From Albifimbria verrucaria (lineage: Eukaryota; Ascomycota; Sordariomycetes; Hypocreales; Stachybotryaceae), in contig JAHREC010000013.1 of assembly GCA_020081605.1 (NCBI GenBank), forward strand, positions 3,534,001-3,598,000: a stretch of 64,000 nt of DNA. Reading direction: 5' to 3'. The notes under the pieces were generated by a model. That model did no database searches. It was not told where the DNA came from and saw nothing but the letters and a program-made list of their open reading frames with translations. A program made the position numbers and the translations under genes. Position 1 is the stretch's first letter; each line of letters starts with the position of its first letter. This document shows, in pieces, positions 12,620-24,338 of this stretch.

Positions 12620-15055
12620 TTTTCGGGTTGATGTTGCAAGCAGTGAGGATAATCACGCATTGATGTAAAACTTCATGTACATTTGGGAGCTATGATACAA
12701 GGCGCTATGGTTTCTATCACGATACAGTCGGGAAACGCCACGAGGCACAATGGAACAACGAAGCGATGGGAAACGCTCTAGGCAACGGACGTTAGGACAG
12801 TACATTATTGAGAGAAGAATGTTTAATCAGAGTCAGGGGCACTGGTCTGCCCCTGGTATTCCTACAACTTGACCAAATGCCACGATCTTCGGTCGCCACC
12901 ACTTCCTGTAAGTCCGAGGGCATGCGCCGTGGAGGTGCAGGACATCTGCCATGGAAACAAGCCCAGCGATCGGGGTTGCTATACTGAGAACGCCTGACGT
13001 GGTATCCTCGGCTAGCTGCAAGGCACATTGTGCTTGGGTGGGATGAATGTTACGTCTGACCTCTCGATGAGACAAGCCACATGTTTCCTCTCCCCATGCC
13101 GGCTTATCGGGGCGACGAGAAACACATGACTCCCTCAACTGAAGGTTGAAACGACTGCGACGAAAAATAGAAACATAGAAACATCGTTTCTCCTGATACT
13201 CTGCGCCCGCGCTTTTGGCATGCTCGAGACTCACCGTTCAGCAGTGTCTTAGCCTCTACAAGGACACTGCGTCCAAGCTCTGGCCGAGCCACGCTCGCTT
13301 CGGCGCCGACGAGGTATTTCCCGAATAGGGCTATGGTGGGAAGGGACTGGGGTTCTAGAAAAGGATATATATGGTGCTGGGGACTGTTCGGGCCACGGGA
13401 CGAGGCCATCGTCTGGACAGTGCGATCCCTGAGAGGGGCACCTGTTCTGCGGGAGATCCGAGTTTGGCCTGAAGAGGTGCCCTATGCTGATCAGCTTTTG
13501 GCAAGAGCCGAAACACGAGATTTAACCGTGGGGGCGTGTTAGTGGGAGGGAGGGAGGGAGGAGATGGGCGGGAAGCCAGGATGCGCATCCGTCCTGTGGA
13601 ATCGCAACGTTCCGCCCATGCTGCCATTTTGTCTTGTGTTTTGAGATGCTAGGCTATCGGCGCTGGTCAGTTAAGACCGACCAGCGAGTGTTCTACCAGG
13701 ATGACACGCATCCTACGGCCTCAAGCTTGGGGCCGTCGAGATATGACGATTTTGGAGTCATTGTTTCTCATCGATACGGCGACCGTCAGCCTCGGAAACA
13801 GAGGTCGTGCTCCGTTTCAGGCGGATGGTCACTCATGTTGTAGATACCCGTGCGGCGTCAACAGGCTGGGCATGTCGTGCTACAACCAGACCACGTTTTG
13901 TTTGGCCACGATGGCAGATTCACAAATAGATTTTGGATTTTCGCCAGGTTCGCGACACCATGTCGTGCATTGCGGCAGAGGCGCCACCCGTAAATAACAT
14001 CACGCAGCTATTCGTCTGGCCCAGTCCTCTCCCCGCAAAAGACACCCCTAACCAACGCGCGACAAGATGCGTATAGATCTTCGTCGATTGCCAAAAGCCG
14101 AAAAAGAGCTGGCAGCTCGGCCGCAGGTCCGCGCCGAGATGTTGGTTGTAACCCTAACCGGTCACACGGGCTCTGCCAAGTTCCTACCTATCATAGAAAA
14201 GATGTCTGTCTGGGGATGGAGATGGGGGCGTGTGCTTCACTTGGAGACTGTTTGATGGGCAAGGGGACACGATGCGCATGCGTCCAGAACAAGACAAACA
14301 CCTTTCCGCCAAGAAGGCTGCACTCTCTTCGTTCGCCCCGGGTCTTGGGCTGCCTGGGCCGAGGGACAATCGAAGGCTAGGCCCATGACGTACCCCGGTC
14401 CCATGCATTCTATCGTAGCATTGGTCGCAGATTTTCCACATGGCTGACATATTAAAAATCGCTGCCAGGTATGGGTGCATCGACAGCTTCCTGTTCTGGA
14501 CTGCCACGATGCTGCTCGAGCTTTGCTGTTTCAGACGTATCCTGGCTGATTTCCACCTGCAGCATCAACCAATTGGGACGTGACATGTCCACTATGACCT
14601 TGGAAGCTGATGCGGTTTTGCATCGAGAAGCTGTTCGGCGTGTCGAGAGCATGTTTCGAGGTCGGTGCGCGTGTCTGGCCAAACCTGAGTAGGGAGGTCT
14701 GAAGCACAATTGTGGGAACGGTTGGCATGAGAAATGCAGCATCACGAGGTTCGGTGAAGTAAAGCGGTAGTGATAGAAGGATGATATTAATAGTGTAAAC
14801 GCCAAAAGGAAATGTTCTAGGATACAATAGGCAACAGAAAAAATGAAACTCCATCACACCAAGCCGTTTATCGTAAAAAAATCATCATGTACATGCAGTA
14901 GTAGTACTAACAGGCTTGCCTGAGATGCAATGAAATCGCTGAATCGAAAGAGAATGTCGCACCGGGTATCATGGATTTTCCAAGTCGGCCGTTAAATTCA
15001 TGCGGTAAACCAATGGTTCGAGGTTGTTGTAAAAGGATGTCGTAGCCCGGGGTTT
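12620..15055. other. Long convergent intergenic region
   Basis: 2.4 kb between two converging genes, so no promoter is needed here, yet it is unusually long. No gene is supported. It contains a G-quadruplex-type run (13544-13558), an 8-bp perfect stem hairpin (13661-13686) and two weakly similar segments (about 13500-13620 and 14190-14320) described under findings. Confidence 0.55.
13661..13686. repeat. Perfect 8-bp inverted repeat (hairpin)
   Basis: CGCTGGTC at 13661-13668 and its exact complement GACCAGCG at 13679-13686 are separated by a 10-base loop. No T-run follows, so this is not a bacterial-type terminator. Function unknown. Confidence 0.6.
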
Positions 15056-17320
15056 TCAAGGCTTGAAGACGGAGTTGCTCAGGAGAGGAATGTCCTGAAG
15101 CGGGTCGTCCTTCATGGGAGGAGTAGGAGCTGGCGGGGATAGCGGCGTGTTGATGCTGAGGTCCAGCTTCGAAAGAGGAACCTTTGTGTCGGTGAGGCCA
15201 TTGAGGATCTCATGGCTCATTTTGCGGTGGAGCTCCCTGCGCTTTGACTCGATCGCCTCCTTGGATGCTGGATCAGGGTTGTTGGTGCCCATCTTAGAGA
15301 TCTCGTTCTCCACATCAGCTAGCAGGCTGTAGAGATAAATGTCATTTCCAACGTAGACGCGGATACTCTCCGCGTCCGAGCGTCTGACCGAGGTCAAGCT
15401 GGTGACCCGCTCCGCAGCCCGGTTGGCGGCGACCTCTTCAACGACGGGTTGCTCGAGAATGGTGCTGGGAACCTGAGCCACCACGCGCTGGGGGAAGGGA
15501 GCCACTGGATGTGTGGATGGGGGCGAAGGTCTGCTTGGATGGGCTGCGCGGGGTGTGGAGATGGTATGCATGCCATGGATCGCCTGCGGCGGCGACTGGT
15601 GCATGGCAGGCGAAGGTGCGTCAGTAGCCGGGAGGATGGCAGCAGCTGCGACATGCTCAAGCAGCTTCTGGCGCACGCGAGTGCGTCGGTTCTCTGCCAT
15701 CTCGAGCTTGGAGACCCAGTCATCAATGGACGCGTCGAGCTCAGCAAGCGCTTCTTCCTGCTTGAGCATGGACTCGTGACTGAACTTGGCGACACGGGGC
15801 GAACGGAGATACTGGCAAATGCGGGCATGAAGATTGCGTCTGCCAGCGCGAAGTGATGTGTAGGTGCGACGGAGATACTCAGTGCGCTCATCCAGGGTGC
15901 GGAGTTCCTAGATCATGTTAACGTTGGAGCACAGCCCATTGCCTTTGACCATGTACGTACCTTGGATAGACTCTCGACGTCCTCCGGGCGCAAGATCTCG
16001 AAACGCTCCACCTGGCTGATGGCCTGCTTTCGAAGTGTGGTCATGTCCTGAGAGCTCATGTGCTCAACAACCTCACTAGGCTTCCAGCCCTTGGGAAGCT
16101 CTTCGAAAGCCTTCCTCTCCGCGCTCTTGGGGGCTTGGAATCATTCTTTGAGTGAACGGTGTGGTTGTTGCGCGGATCGCTTCGCTTTCTGGGCCTTCCC
16201 TGTCCATTATGGTGGAGGATTCAGATGCGCCTCGTCGGTGACCTCGGCCAGCGCCAGCGCGGGGTCGTCGACCAGAGGAGTGATGGAGCGCTCAAGGCTG
16301 CTGGGAGTGCCGCAGCGTTGCTCAAGCCAAGGCTTTGGCGATGCGCGATGAGACTCCATGATAGGAGCGGATACGGGGGTTGGCAGGGTCGTGGCTGACA
16401 TGGCAGCGGTGCTGGCAGATCTGGGTGTCGTGAGGTCGGACGCCGAAGTACTAGGGGTCAGCATGCTGCGTCCCATGGGCGACTCGTCGTAGCGGATGCT
16501 GCGGAGAGTCTCGCAAGGCTGGCTGCCGGATCGTAGGTGGGTGACAGATCTCTTGGAGATCAATCGCGGAGCTTGGGTGGCAGATGGTGGGATAACAAGA
16601 GGAGCAAGGTCGCGAGGCGATAGTGGGCGGCCGGTGTTTGGTGGGAGGGTCTCCTCTAGAGTGTCGTCGAACTCATCTTCGTCGTCGATGAGATCTGACA
16701 GGAAGGTGAATGGGTCACCTTGGTGCTGCTTCAAGGTGTTTCCGGGAGCGCTGGCAGAGCGCTCATGCAGGGAGGGCGTCCAGGAATCGTGGCTGGACGA
16801 GACAGTTAGATAAGAGCAAGCAAAGGCGAAGTCATGAACCACATACGCGAATCCATTGAGACCTCTTGGACGGTTGTCATAGGACCAGCCTCGGGGACGC
16901 TGATCTTGCGGCGACGACCCAGGTTGGGTCCATTGATTCTGATCCTCAAGCCGCTGGCAGCGGAGGGCTTCTCAGCTTTCTCACTGGTCTGGTTCATAGC
17001 CATGGCGAAGGCCTTCTCGGGGTCAACGTTCTTGGTGCTGCTCAGGATGGGCAATTGCCTGTCTTTGGGGAAAAGCTGGTATTTCCGTTGGTTCTCAGGC
17101 GGCTGCTGCTGCATCCTCCAGGTGAAGGCCTTCTCGATGACGGCCGCGGGGAGGCTTTCTGTAGGGAAGAGAGGTGTGAGCGACAGGTCGCGGGCAGAGC
17201 AGAGAGACGGGCACTTGTTCTTACCAAAGGATTGCATGATCCTGAGGAGGCAGTTAGGGTTTTTGTCATTGTGGCAGTCGGCTCCGTGTCAGCGGCCATG
17301 AGATTTGCTATGTGAGCCAT
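15056..17320 (-). CDS. Uds1-family (up-regulated during septation) protein, frame broken five times
   Basis: Exons 17225..17320, 16847..17158, 15961..16792 and 15056..15907; about 698 residues. I chose the start at 17320 (MAHIANLMAADTEP...) because that frame enters exon 2 as KASPRPSSRRPSPGG; an internal ATG at 17237 would enter another frame. Markers of the family are YQLFPKDRQLPIL, DPEKAFAMAMNQTSEKAEKP, RRRKISVPEAGPMTTVQEV and LHERSASAPGNT near the N-terminus. The conserved Uds1 helical domain follows (VERFEILRPEDVESLSKELRTLDERTEYLRRTY), then LRSPRVAKFSHESMLKQEEALAELD. The family is induced during conidiophore septation; its biochemical role is unknown, and a scaffold or coiled-coil role is inferred. 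One base each is missing at 17085-17086, 16770-16772, 16246-16247, 16198-16200 and 16129-16133. Long low-complexity Pro/Ser stretches make the middle uncertain. Confidence 0.8.
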
Positions 17321-18513
17321 CTTACAAGCAAGACCGTGGGAGCTTGGCTGTCTGAAATAGATGGACGAGCCTCGAGGAGGGTCTTGCCTGTAACTGGCTA
17401 AGGTCAAGGGTAGTGAATATAGGACTACGAACGGACCGCGGATCGAGCCAGCTGAGACATGAGGTAGACAACCACGATGATGGCTTTGACAGAGAGTATA
17501 TATTTGGGAAGACGCCAAAGCGTCGGGAGAGGCCAGGGCTGCCAGGGAGGTGCCTGCAGACAGCAGAGTGCCCAGGTACCCAGGTACGGAACGGTACCTG
17601 CCCGTGGCCACCCTCGCTCTCGCTTCGTGCGCGGTGGAACCTATAGCGACAGCGATATCGATACGGGTGGGCAGGTATCGAGACCCGCCCCGTGGCTAGC
17701 CTAAGGGTAACCCCGCTGTATACGCAGGGGCTCGACGCTCGGGGCAGGACTCGGAGCCAGGTACCTCCCTAAGGTAGTACTGTGGTACCTGCAACAGCTT
17801 CGGAACGGCAAGGTGTCAAGGTACCTGCATACAGCCATCTCGAAGCTCCGTCCCCTGGAATAGGCTTATTCTCGACGAGCCTGAGGGCGCAGAGAAAAGA
17901 CGAAGAGGGAAGGGGAGGGAGCAGGAGGAGGGAGGGACGGGCCACCGTGCATGCGGGTGACGAGTTACAGTCTACCTACATGGCCATGTAAGAGCATGCG
18001 TGCCATCCGCAGCAGAAGGCAAGGTAAGGGAAACCCGGGGTGATGGAGGTCCATGCACGATGCTTGCTCGCTGCAACTGTACCCATTGTGTGCGAGTTTA
18101 TGGATGATACTATGTCGTAGGCCATGTCTGGCTAGGTACCTACCTAGTTGTGAGAGAGAGTGAGTGTGTGTGAGTGCACTGGACGTATGCAGGTAGGCAT
18201 GCAGGTGTCGACGACAGGGGGTGTCTGCTATGGACAGGGCACAGAGCAGTTCGAAACAAGCGAGGTGAACCTGCAACTAGGAAACAACTGAGAACGTGGA
18301 GTGCTGTATCCAGCAAGCCCGAGGAAAAAGAAAGGGAAAATAGGGGGCGAGCGTTGCAGGGACCAGGGTCTGACGGACGCTACAACGCTTCTGCATGGCA
18401 ACTTTGAACTATGAAACCGCTTAGGAGCCCTGTAAGCAGCCTGTACCAAACCTGGTCACGTAGACCGGGGTGCCCTGTGTGGAACGGGTGCTGGAAGTTT
18501 GAAAGACGGCTTC

Positions 18514-18550
18514 GTTTGGTTTGGTTTAGTTTGGTTTGGTTTGGTTTTGG
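18514..18550. repeat. (TTTGG)n pentanucleotide repeat
   Basis: About seven units, one of them carrying an A, ending in TTTTGG. Confidence 0.8.
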
Positions 18551-18620
18551 CTTCTAGGGCGTGTATGGATGGGTCCTGTTAGTCGTGGACTGTTGGCCAT
18601 GTTGGGAAAGTGACCCGTCT

Positions 18621-18691
18621 CGAAGGAAAAGAAGGAGGAAGGAGAAAGAAAAGAAGAAAAAGAAACAGAGAAAGAAGAAAAGAAAAGAAAA
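18621..18691. repeat. Polypurine (AAG/GA-rich) tract
   Basis: About 70 bases almost entirely A and G on the + strand. Such tracts can exclude nucleosomes or mark long 5' leaders read from the - strand as CT-rich. Confidence 0.75.
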
Positions 18692-19549
18692 ATAACCATA
18701 ATAAGTGACCGGTGGTCCTCTTGAGATGTGACCAACACAGCCCGGCAGAGTATGACGAGGAGGAACAGGTGACGAGCCGAGCCGCGAAAGGAGAGGAGAT
18801 CGTGATGGTAGTAGATGCTGCTGCTGCTGTGCGTAGGCAGGCAGAGACTATGCCCTCAGATAGGGAACACGCTCCGAGGCCATGGCGTGTAAGCCAAGTG
18901 CCTTTCGAAACAACACCCTCCCTTGCTGCCTCGTTGCCTCGCTCGCTGAAATGCCTCTCCTGTCACAGGAAGACGCAGATGCCATAACTAGGCTCCTGTG
19001 TGCTAACTCTTGCCCGATATGGTCATCTTCGGTGACAGGCCGACTTATTTAGGGACGTGGTGGTTGCAACCACCAACCCAAGCTCCTCTTCCTCCAATGC
19101 GCCATGATGCGATGGATGCAGACTTCGCTCTCATGCACGTTCCAAAAATTTTCCTTGATCCCGACTTCTCCCTCCCTCTCTCTCAGTGTAGGGGCTTCCC
19201 CTCTTTCTTCTCTGCTATGCTGCACCTAGTCCGGTTCCACTTGGACCACGAGGTGCTGCAGGTACTCTTACTAACGCGAGCTCTAAGACAGATCAAGACA
19301 AACCTCGACAGGGACCTACCCAACGGCGAGGTTATGGCGTCTCTCGTCCCGCATTCCTCGACAGCTTGGCCTCGCTGGTACTGTGCTATGTATGTAGGGT
19401 GCCTACATCGACACTCAGTCAGCCCGTTCAAGGAACAAGTCCCCTCTCCCCGCTTCCCTGTGTCAATGGGCGCGGCACTTGTTGGGCACTCCATCCCCAT
19501 GGTGTTTCGTGATTCTTGGACGGTCCCAGTCTCAGGCTCTACCTACCAC

Positions 19550-19579
19550 CCTCCATCCACCTATCCATCCATCCATCGG
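19550..19579. repeat. (CATC/ATCC)n microsatellite
   Basis: Tandem tetranucleotide CATC units with two interruptions. Confidence 0.7.
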
Positions 19580-21002
19580 ACAAGAGAAACATCCCCGCCA
19601 ACCTATTCTTCAACAGAGTAGGTGGCGGCGGGAAGGTGCTCCCGAAATAATAGGATCAAACCCAGTGACAGTCTAGCACAGCGCCACACGAGACGGTCCA
19701 AAACCCGCCAGCCTCCGCACCGCGATCTGTGCTCACCAAAACATCGAGTAACAGAGTCAGGCCCGCGCTTTAGCCCGCTCCACGGCGATACGACAGCTAC
19801 CGCTCCTCCAGCGCTGCTGCTGCTGCTTGCCTGTTATCGGCAGGTATGCTAACCAGCTGACACGCGCGGATGCGGCATTCAGCGATCGGCGTGATCGGTC
19901 GTCTTGGAGGTCATCGCGACATCCTCCCTACGTGAAGATCAATTTCCTACCTCATCCCCGGCTGACCGGCAGATCAACTAGTCAGTCGACAGACTCGCTC
20001 TTCAGCGATTGGTCGTGCAAATACTCCGAAACGCGTTTTAAGCAAGAAAAAATAAAATAAGCTCGGCAGATGCACCGTCAACCCTGGTTGTGTCCTGCTG
20101 CCTCTCCAGACATCAGGAAATAGAAGCCATCGTAAGCCAAGCTCACACCGGGTATTCGACCATTTTCCTCTTATCGTCTTCTTCTCCTCCTCCTTCGCCT
20201 CTGCTGCTGGGCCACCTCTCTCCAAAACTAGACATTGCATGCTGGCAAGAGGGAAAATTGGTGTGTGGCTGGTTTCATCGACTTTGACCCATGCTTGCAA
20301 CAAGACCAACACTAGCACGCACAGACCCTGCTGTCCCGTATTACGGATGTGATCTGTGCCTCGGCCGACATCTGCAAGGGAGCTCCGCCGCTTGTTCTCC
20401 CACGCCTGTTTCTAGGCCCTTTCGGGATAGCGACTGTTGTTTTACACCCTAGTCGTGCCGTTGCATCAGAATGCTTCTGACAGGGATAAGGGCCTTGACG
20501 TGTGTTTGACATTGTGCCCTTGTGTTTCCATTGTCTGCTCTGCGGCGAGTATGACTGCACTTGTGCACAGCTTTCCAGCACAACTCGAAGCATTGGCCTC
20601 TGGCATCGCCTCCTTTGACGACGATGACGTGAACCTGATTACAACCGTTTTCTGACGCCAGCCTTTGCTGGATCCTTCCAGGAGGCAAGCCGCTGACGAA
20701 GCCGTGAGAAAAGGAACCAGAAACAAAACAAAGAAGGATCACATTGCTTTGTTTGCGCCGTGCCGTACCGTGTTGTGCCGTCTTCTCTGCTGGGTCTGTC
20801 ACCGCCTCCCTCAACCTTTTTTTGTCGCAAGTGAGGGCTTGCTCCCGTTTCCTCCTGCCGGAGCACCCCGCGCGATGCGAGTACGCTTCGGTATCACTTC
20901 TCACAGTACCAAGAAGACTTTGCATCTGTTGCGGATGGCATCCGACTGGGTTGGCTCCCGTGCTCTGCCACTCCGGCTGGGCATCTGCTGTAGAACCTAC
21001 AG

Positions 21003-21042
21003 CTCACCAACCAACCAACAAACCAACCACCCAACCAATCAG
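21003..21042. repeat. (CCAA)n microsatellite
   Basis: About nine imperfect CCAA units. Confidence 0.75.
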
Positions 21043-24000
21043 TCAGGTAAAGGTCCTGTGGTTGACACAATGCTCTCCGCGGAAGCATCCTACCCCGGTG
21101 TGTTTCGGTTGAATACCCGGTCATGCAGTTCGCGAAATGTACCGCGAATTCACTGCATCCATGTTCCATAGACCGCGGTTTCCGGGGCTGGACAAAGGCG
21201 CTATTCAGGCTAATACTTTAGAGACTATGAATGGTCTCTAGCTTCATGGCTTGGATGGCGAACATCTCTGCACAAAATTCAAAGGCTTGCTTCATCCCAT
21301 GCCTCCTCTCAAGACCAGGGTGCCTGGCCTGGTCTAGGTTCGTCACCCCGCACACCGGGAACCAATTCATGCAGAATAATTTACAAAGTGCCATGGTACC
21401 GACCGAGAGGACAAGCCCGCATGAAGCTGCTTTGGTGCTCCGTCCTGTTGGTGCCATGGGCTATCATTACTCTGTGCAATCTGTTGAACCATGTAAGTCT
21501 ATACCAAGCATCCGAGTTATGACCGCTACAAGGGAGGGACTGTCGGGCAAGCGAAATGGTCTACACCTGGACCTTAGTTCGGACCTTTGTGGGCATACTC
21601 GGTTAAGATGCACCATCCACCGGATCGGCTCCCGGTGCTAGCAACCAGCCACTGGGGCGCTGGGCTAAGCACCTTGTCAGCTTCGCTACCAACTTTCAAT
21701 TCTTTTGATTGACATGTCAACTTGACGTTTTGAAAATCACCTTCCAACTCTGGAGATTTCGTCGTGGTTGAATGTTGCAGTACCATGGAGTTGCGGCTCC
21801 GGCATTGTTGGGTTTTCTGCAGTTGGGACATGAACGTTGAGCCACGTGCCAGTTTCAACCATCTTAATCGGGGAAACAGGGCCACGAGCTTGAGGATCAG
21901 GTGCACCAGTTTGATGAGGAGGCTAGCTCTTTGATGGCTTGCCTCTCTCTGCCGGTCGTCATCACATCCTGTGGCTGCTGAATGAGGGGAATGAAACAGG
22001 TCTATTCGAGGCTCGAACTTCAAGTTCATCGCATAGAGTAAGCCGCAGACTGGTCCAGCCAACCCCAGTCTCATGACGCTGCTTAATCCCTATCATGCAG
22101 AGCAGCAAGTCGCTGTTGGTTAGCTGGGACTCAACACTTAACACCGTTGCCAAGAAGAACCGGCCAGACTTGGATGGGTCCGGACCAGGCACGTTTGTAA
22201 CAACGCCATGGATCTCTCCTCGCACCATACGCTTCGTGGCTAGTTCCCCGATCTTTCGACCATACCCGGTGCAAGGGTTCTGTCGCTCCCCGATTTAGAT
22301 GGAGCCGGTGGTGTCTTGTTGGCTGGGTTTTAGAAGGCCGTGACGAGATTACAGTGGGTGCGTCGTGCAGCGAACCTCTGCTTCGACATGCAGGCCAGGC
22401 CTGGTAAGCCCTATATCTTCACAGTTAAGCACAGGGGATGGCCTGCTCACGCCAGTCGAGAAATCATCCATGAACCAAAGCCCCTCTGCAACCCTTCACT
22501 CGTCACATGACCCACTTTTTGCACCGTCCGTACCGCCGAAACTGAGTCGCTATCAGAGCGCGCGGAGATTCTTCGATATATCGTAATTTCCATGAAGACC
22601 CGAGCATATTTGCGCAAGCGAAATAGCTATATCGTTGGTGTTAATGGTCGATGCTTTTCTTGTGGGTTTGCCTATACGGATGGAAGCCGTTGTGGTATTA
22701 GGGGCAGTGGCTGTCTGTGTCATTTCAGCTACCTCCTGGACATCCCCACCACAACCAGGAAACCTCCAGGTACAATCCTGCAAGTGTGTTGGTAATGCCA
22801 AGGTATGGCATTTGTGGGGAGTCGGAACACAATTTCATGCTATCAATCTCATTCTCCAGTGCCGCGAGCCTCCTTCAACCCGGCGAAATACGGGACGGAT
22901 CCTGCAGTGCGTGCGCTTTGACAGGAGGCCAATAACCTCGATGACGATTTGCCCAACAGGGTAGGCTGATTCAGTGCTCGCATGCATCGTACATCACTAG
23001 GGCATGCACATAGCTGGAGAGGCACTAGAACGGAGACTAGGCTGGGACTCGTGAACACCTCCATCTCAACGGTTCCCCTCCTACCTGCCAGATTCGACAG
23101 CTCAGGACCGACACATGCCTGGTTGGTCATGCATTATCGAGCACAGCTCGTCGACGCCAAGCGCTATGTTGTAAGCCACGAGTTTGGCTGCATGAATTTA
23201 AAGTGGATTGCAGCGATAGAAGCAAGCGGAGAATTTGATGCCTTCATAGTTGTCTCCATGGACCCTGCTCTCTAGCTCGGAGAAATCATGAAACATTTGG
23301 AATGTCCTTTGGTGGGACATTGTGCTGGGCCAGAACGTGGTAATTCGGCATCACCAACTAGGCACAACCCTGCTAACACGTAAATGTGCCCGGTGCAGTG
23401 GTGTGCTTGGAACAATGTAGCTGTGCGTTCTGTTCATTCCCGCTCTGCCTTGACCGTCTGCATGCGGGGTGATCATCGCACATGTTGAAGGAGCAATTTC
23501 CCGTCCTTTGAAATGTGATCATGTTGGAATCTCGATCCTATACGGAGTTTGGAGATCAAAGATATTAGTTGCCGTGGGCACGGATGTTGAGTCAGTGCAC
23601 ACGGGTCCGAGCACGCTGTGAAGTGAACTGCAAACTTGCGTTAGCACGAGACGTCAAGTCAACCGATGAACCCGCAGGAGCAAAGGCCTCTGCACGGGCA
23701 CGTTATCATTGCGATCTGTCGGCAGTTGAGTCCTCGCAATGAAATCGGGCCATCACAGCGCCCCTCCTCTGTATCACAACCTTGCGCCAAGGTTGAGAGC
23801 GCCACTGAACGGGAAGGGAGTGGTGAATTTGATGCTTGGCTAGGATCACTTGATGCAACACGCTACTTCTTCTAGCATGTCCAGCCCTGCCTGGCTGATC
23901 CTAAGCAGCCTCGAGTCTACTGGGAAGCACCCTCTGGCAAGAGATGTCACTCCTCCAGCTCACGGCCAATCTCCATGATAAGGGTCCATCATTTCCTCAG

Positions 24001-24162
24001 GGCCAAGGTGAAACTTGGGAAGTCTTGGAAACGAGAAACCGGCAAACGGCCCACATCTAGTTTCGAACTAGGCGTTCATGGGCATTCTAATCACGTTTCT
24101 GATAGAGGGATGTTTGAAACTTCAGATCAGCTTACAGCATCCGCCTGGCAACAAATCATGGA

Positions 24163-24191
24163 AGCTGTGGCTGTGGCTGTGGTTGTGGCTA
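24163..24191. repeat. (GCTGTG)n hexanucleotide repeat
   Basis: About five hexamers 150 bases upstream of the LTA4H-like start. Confidence 0.7.
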
Positions 24192-24338
24192 TGATTCTGA
24201 GTGTGGCTTCAAATCACGTGATATATCCGTCCCGACGTAGCCGTGACTGGATAAGGTAATGTTGTAGTGAGGCACGTCGACTCCATCGGTCGGTTATATG
24301 CGGGTGGAGGTTGGAAATCCAACTGTGGGTTAAAATTC

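Larger units (their letters stand above)
17321..24338. promoter_or_regulatory. 7.0 kb gene-free divergent region
   Basis: The longest stretch without a gene in the window, between the start of the Uds1 gene (-) and the start of the LTA4H-like gene (+). Open frames up to about 200 codons occur, but they lack domain features, overlap each other on both strands and follow simple repeats. The region holds two AGGTAC/GTACCT clusters (17570-17830, 18133-18148), a purine tract (18621-18691), a (TTTGG)n repeat, (CATC)n and (CCAA)n repeats, and a six-run G tract (17907-17941). A long regulatory region or an unannotated non-coding RNA are both possible. Confidence 0.55.

Noticed and set aside
15056..17237. 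Start of the Uds1 gene at the internal ATG 17237
   Set aside because: That start would enter exon 2 in a frame without the conserved Pro/Ser motif; the upstream ATG at 17320 gives a consistent frame.
19010..19621. Long + strand open frame in the 7 kb gap
   Set aside because: Proline-rich translation of CT- and CATC-repeat DNA, no domain, no splice context, overlapped by frames on the other strand.
20449..20925. Overlapping frames on both strands near 20.4-20.9 kb
   Set aside because: Both strands are open by chance; nothing protein-like on inspection.
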